Of a stretch of DNA of 64,000 nt, positions 61,901 through 64,000 are shown piece by piece; position 1 is the stretch's first letter, and each line of letters starts with the position of its first letter. The DNA comes from Saprospiraceae bacterium (GTDB lineage Bacteria; Bacteroidota; Bacteroidia; Chitinophagales; Saprospiraceae), in contig JADJYQ010000001.1 of the NCBI GenBank assembly GCA_016719615.1, forward strand, positions 346,501 through 410,500. Direction: 5' to 3'. Both the position numbers and the translations under genes were made by a program. Below the pieces are notes generated by a model. It ran no database searches, had not been told where the DNA came from, and saw only the letters and a program-made list of their open reading frames with translations.

Positions 61901-64000
61901 CAGAAAGTGCTGAAAATGGTGAAGTTGAAGATTATTATATCTGTGTTAAACCAAAAGCAGGTGCTGATAAAAATGTAGATTGTTTGGCAAGTTTTCCAGG
62001 AGGCTCAGCAACAATGGCTGCAAGCGGAACGGGAACATGGTCGGCTGCTGCAGGAAATCCCGGTACTGCTTCCATTACCAATAGTGGTTCAGCAACAACA
62101 ACGATAACAAATTTTAGTGCTGCTGGTACTTATGCATTTGTCTGGACAAATGCCACTGCTTGTGCAACTGATACCGCATTGGTAGTCGTAACAGCAAAAC
62201 CAAATGCAGGTGGAAATCAAAATGTAAACTGTGTCGCGAATTTCCCCGGTGGTTCTGCAACTATGGGCGCTTCAGGTGTTGGAACTTGGTCAGCAGCTGC
62301 AGGAAATCCCGGTACGGCAACAATAACTTCTCCCAATTCTCCTTCAACAACAATTACTGATTTTACTACAGCTGGTACTTATTCATTTGTGTGGACAAAT
62401 AACAGCAATTGTAAAGACACCGCTGTTATAACTGTTACTGCAAAGCCAAGTGCCGGTGGTGATAAAAATGTAAGTTGTGTTGTTTCTTTTCCAGGTGGAT
62501 CTACCAGTATGAGTGCTTCTGGCACTGGAAACTGGACCGCACATCCTTCTAATCAAAGTTCGACAATAGTTACAGCTTCTTCTCCAACAACAATAATTAA
62601 TAATTTTGCAGGAGAAGGCACATATTTATATATATGGACAGTTGGCAGTTGTACAGATACTGCCGCAGTTGTTGTATCCAAAGGACCTATTGGTTCTGCT
62701 TCGCCACAATCTATTTGTAGCGGAATTACAACAAGTGTTAGTTTAAATTCTACTATCCCGGGAACAACGTTTACCTGGACTGCTGCACAACATTCTGGTG
62801 CATCGATCACAGGTTTTAGCAATTGCAATGCAGCCTGCGGCAATACGATTTCACAAATTCTGACAAATACAACAAATAATGCTTCAGGTGTTGTAAGATA
62901 TACGGTAACTCCAACGGCACCCAATGGTTGTGTTGGAAATACTTTTACGGTTGATGTAACAGTGAATCCAACTCCTGTTGGCTCAGGTTCAAATCAAACG
63001 ATATGTAGTGGGTTCTCAACATCTGTTAGTTTGAGTTCAACAGTTGCCAGTTCAACATTTACATGGACTGCTGCGCAACTTTCTGGTTCTACCATTACCG
63101 GATTTTCAAATTGTGCTGCAGCTTGCGGAACAACGATTTCACAAATATTAACCAATACCAGCAATGCTACAGCAGGTGTAGTTCGATATACTATTACTCC
63201 TAGAACACCAAGTGGCTGCGATGGAAGTCCTTTTACAGTAGATGTTACTGTAAATCCTAAACCTGTTGGATCTGCAACGCCGCAAACTATTTGTAGCGGA
63301 ACAACAACAAGTGTTAGTTTGAATTCCACAGCAGCGGGTTCGACGTTTACCTGGAGCGCCGCGCAGCAATCAGGTGCAACCATAACTGGCTTCAGCAATT
63401 GCGCAGGCGGTTGCGGAACCAGCATTTCTCAATTATTGACTAATACAACTAATAATAATTCAGGTGTTGTAAGATATACGGTCATTCCAACTTCAGCCAA
63501 TGGTTGTGTTGGATTAGCTTTCACAGTTGATGTAACGGTAAATCCTAAACCTGGTGTTTCTGTTACAACAACACCGGCTTGTATCGGATTCAGTAATGGA
63601 TCAGCTACAGCAGTCGTTACAGGTGGTTCTGGACCATTCTCATATGATTGGAGCAATGGTGGCAATTCTGCAACGATATCAAGTTTGGCCAACGGAATTT
63701 ATAGCGTTACCGTTGAAGATAATAATAACTGTACAAATACAGCAAGCGGAACTGTACAAGAACAAGGAATTAGTGCCATGACAGCCGTTCCTGGTGCTTG
63801 TGATCCCGCAACAAATACATATAGTGTAACAGGTTCATTGACATTGCTCAATCCACCTGCATCAGGTACTTTGACCGTTAGCATTGGCGCAAGTCAACAA
63901 GTATTTAACGCGCCATTTTCTTCACCCACCAACTATGTCATCAATGGCTTGACTGCAGACGGTGCAATGCATACTGTAAACGCAGTATTCAGTGGTGGTT
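58934..64000 (+). CDS. Giant repeat-built cell-surface protein, partial, frameshifted once
   Basis: The open frame from 58934 stops at 60901. Adding one T near 60882 (AATCTACGG to AATCTTACGG) continues as DGNLTGAYDVSHNGGQDVVV and stays open to the window end, so at least 1,690 residues are visible. Order: two hydrophobic segments in the first 70 residues; a second signal-like MKKFTILLIGFILFG at residue 112 (ATG 59267, possibly the true start); a DUF7948/SBBP propeller (residues 140-800); a GEVED domain (ENGEVEDYYI) near 61920. Then come three 82-residue repeats starting AGADKNVDC, three 96-residue PKD-like repeats (QSICSGITTSVSLNS), and a SprB-type repeat (GPFSYDWSNGGNSATISSL). The C-terminal sorting signal is beyond the window. 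Confidence 0.8.
61957..62689 (+). repeat. Three ~82-residue protein repeats
   Basis: Starts near 61957, 62203 and 62449. Each opens AGADKNVDC, AGGNQNVNC or AGGDKNVSC and has FPGGSAT, GTWSAAAGNPG and TYAFVWTN-like segments. Copies one and two are close to each other at the DNA level; copy three is more diverged. Confidence 0.75.
62690..63552 (+). repeat. Three ~96-residue PKD-like protein repeats
   Basis: Starts near 62690, 62978 and 63266, each opening GSASPQSICSG or similar. Each contains FTWTAAQ.SG, ITGFSNC, CG.TISQ.LTNT and GVVRYTV.P. Period about 288 bases. The fourth domain, from about 63553, is a SprB-type repeat of another family. Confidence 0.75.

Noticed and set aside
62553..63425. 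Long minus-strand open frames opposite the PKD-like repeats
   Set aside because: They mirror the codon bias of the plus-strand repeats; the plus strand has clear domain homology.

Overview
The window reads as a chromosome segment of a Bacteroidota bacterium, most likely a Saprospiraceae-like member of the Saprospiria/Chitinophagia side. Evidence: many secreted proteins carry Por (type IX) secretion C-terminal domains or gliding-motility C-terminal domains. Bacteroidota-type promoter boxes (TAnnTTTG) sit before many starts, and there is little Shine-Dalgarno signal. nuoG is short, and several domains are typical of this phylum (GEVED, SprB repeat, DUF6922, choice-of-anchor B, 7TMR-DISM). Base composition is AT-rich throughout, and I see no phage, plasmid or complete transposon.

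Layout. 0-5.6 kb: end of a membrane protein gene, a trans-prenyltransferase, a repeat-rich gap, tsaE-ald, and two small secreted proteins with clear terminators. 5.7-13.3 kb: topoisomerase IV subunit A, a secreted alpha/beta hydrolase, a DUF3817 membrane protein, and a fumC - M16 peptidase pair. 13.5-23.5 kb: four large secreted surface proteins (choice-of-anchor B, CHU-type C-terminus, PKD, beta-helix). 24.1-32.4 kb: metG, tRNA-Leu(CAG), a 7TMR-DISM adenylate cyclase, a VOC protein, guaB, tadA and a lipoprotein. 32.9-39.6 kb: a VIT-domain surface protein, a polyferredoxin / FAD oxidoreductase pair, a small sorted protein and a queD-like gene. 39.7-52.5 kb: a complete 14-gene nuoA-N operon for respiratory complex I. 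52.5-57.2 kb: a decayed gene, DNA polymerase III delta-prime, ricT and lpdA. 57.2-58.7 kb: an intact DUF6922 antitoxin-like gene with a decapitated AbiEii toxin remnant, and a small unknown ORF. 58.9 kb to the end: a giant repeat-built surface protein running off the window.

Two cross-cutting observations matter most. First, a short palindrome, CTAAC-N4-GTTAG, occurs nine times with perfect arms and several more times with one mismatch. It lies in gaps downstream of gene 3' ends (five of seven convergent gaps, none of eight divergent gaps) and twice inside genes. It is sometimes joined through a T-rich spacer to a 7- or 8-bp short tandem repeat, forming a composite element. I know no named family for it. 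Second, at least seven genes, including nuoL, fumC, the prenyltransferase, a VIT-domain protein and the giant surface protein, are each broken by single-base losses, mostly in A or T runs. All can be repaired by adding one base, so under-called homopolymers in the assembly are more likely than real mutations. I annotate those genes as one feature each.

Functionally the window mixes housekeeping functions (complex I, fumarase, lipoamide dehydrogenase, MetRS, IMP dehydrogenase, TadA, Topo IV, Pol III) with a surface-adhesion repertoire exported by the type IX system. The core machinery of that system is not in this window.
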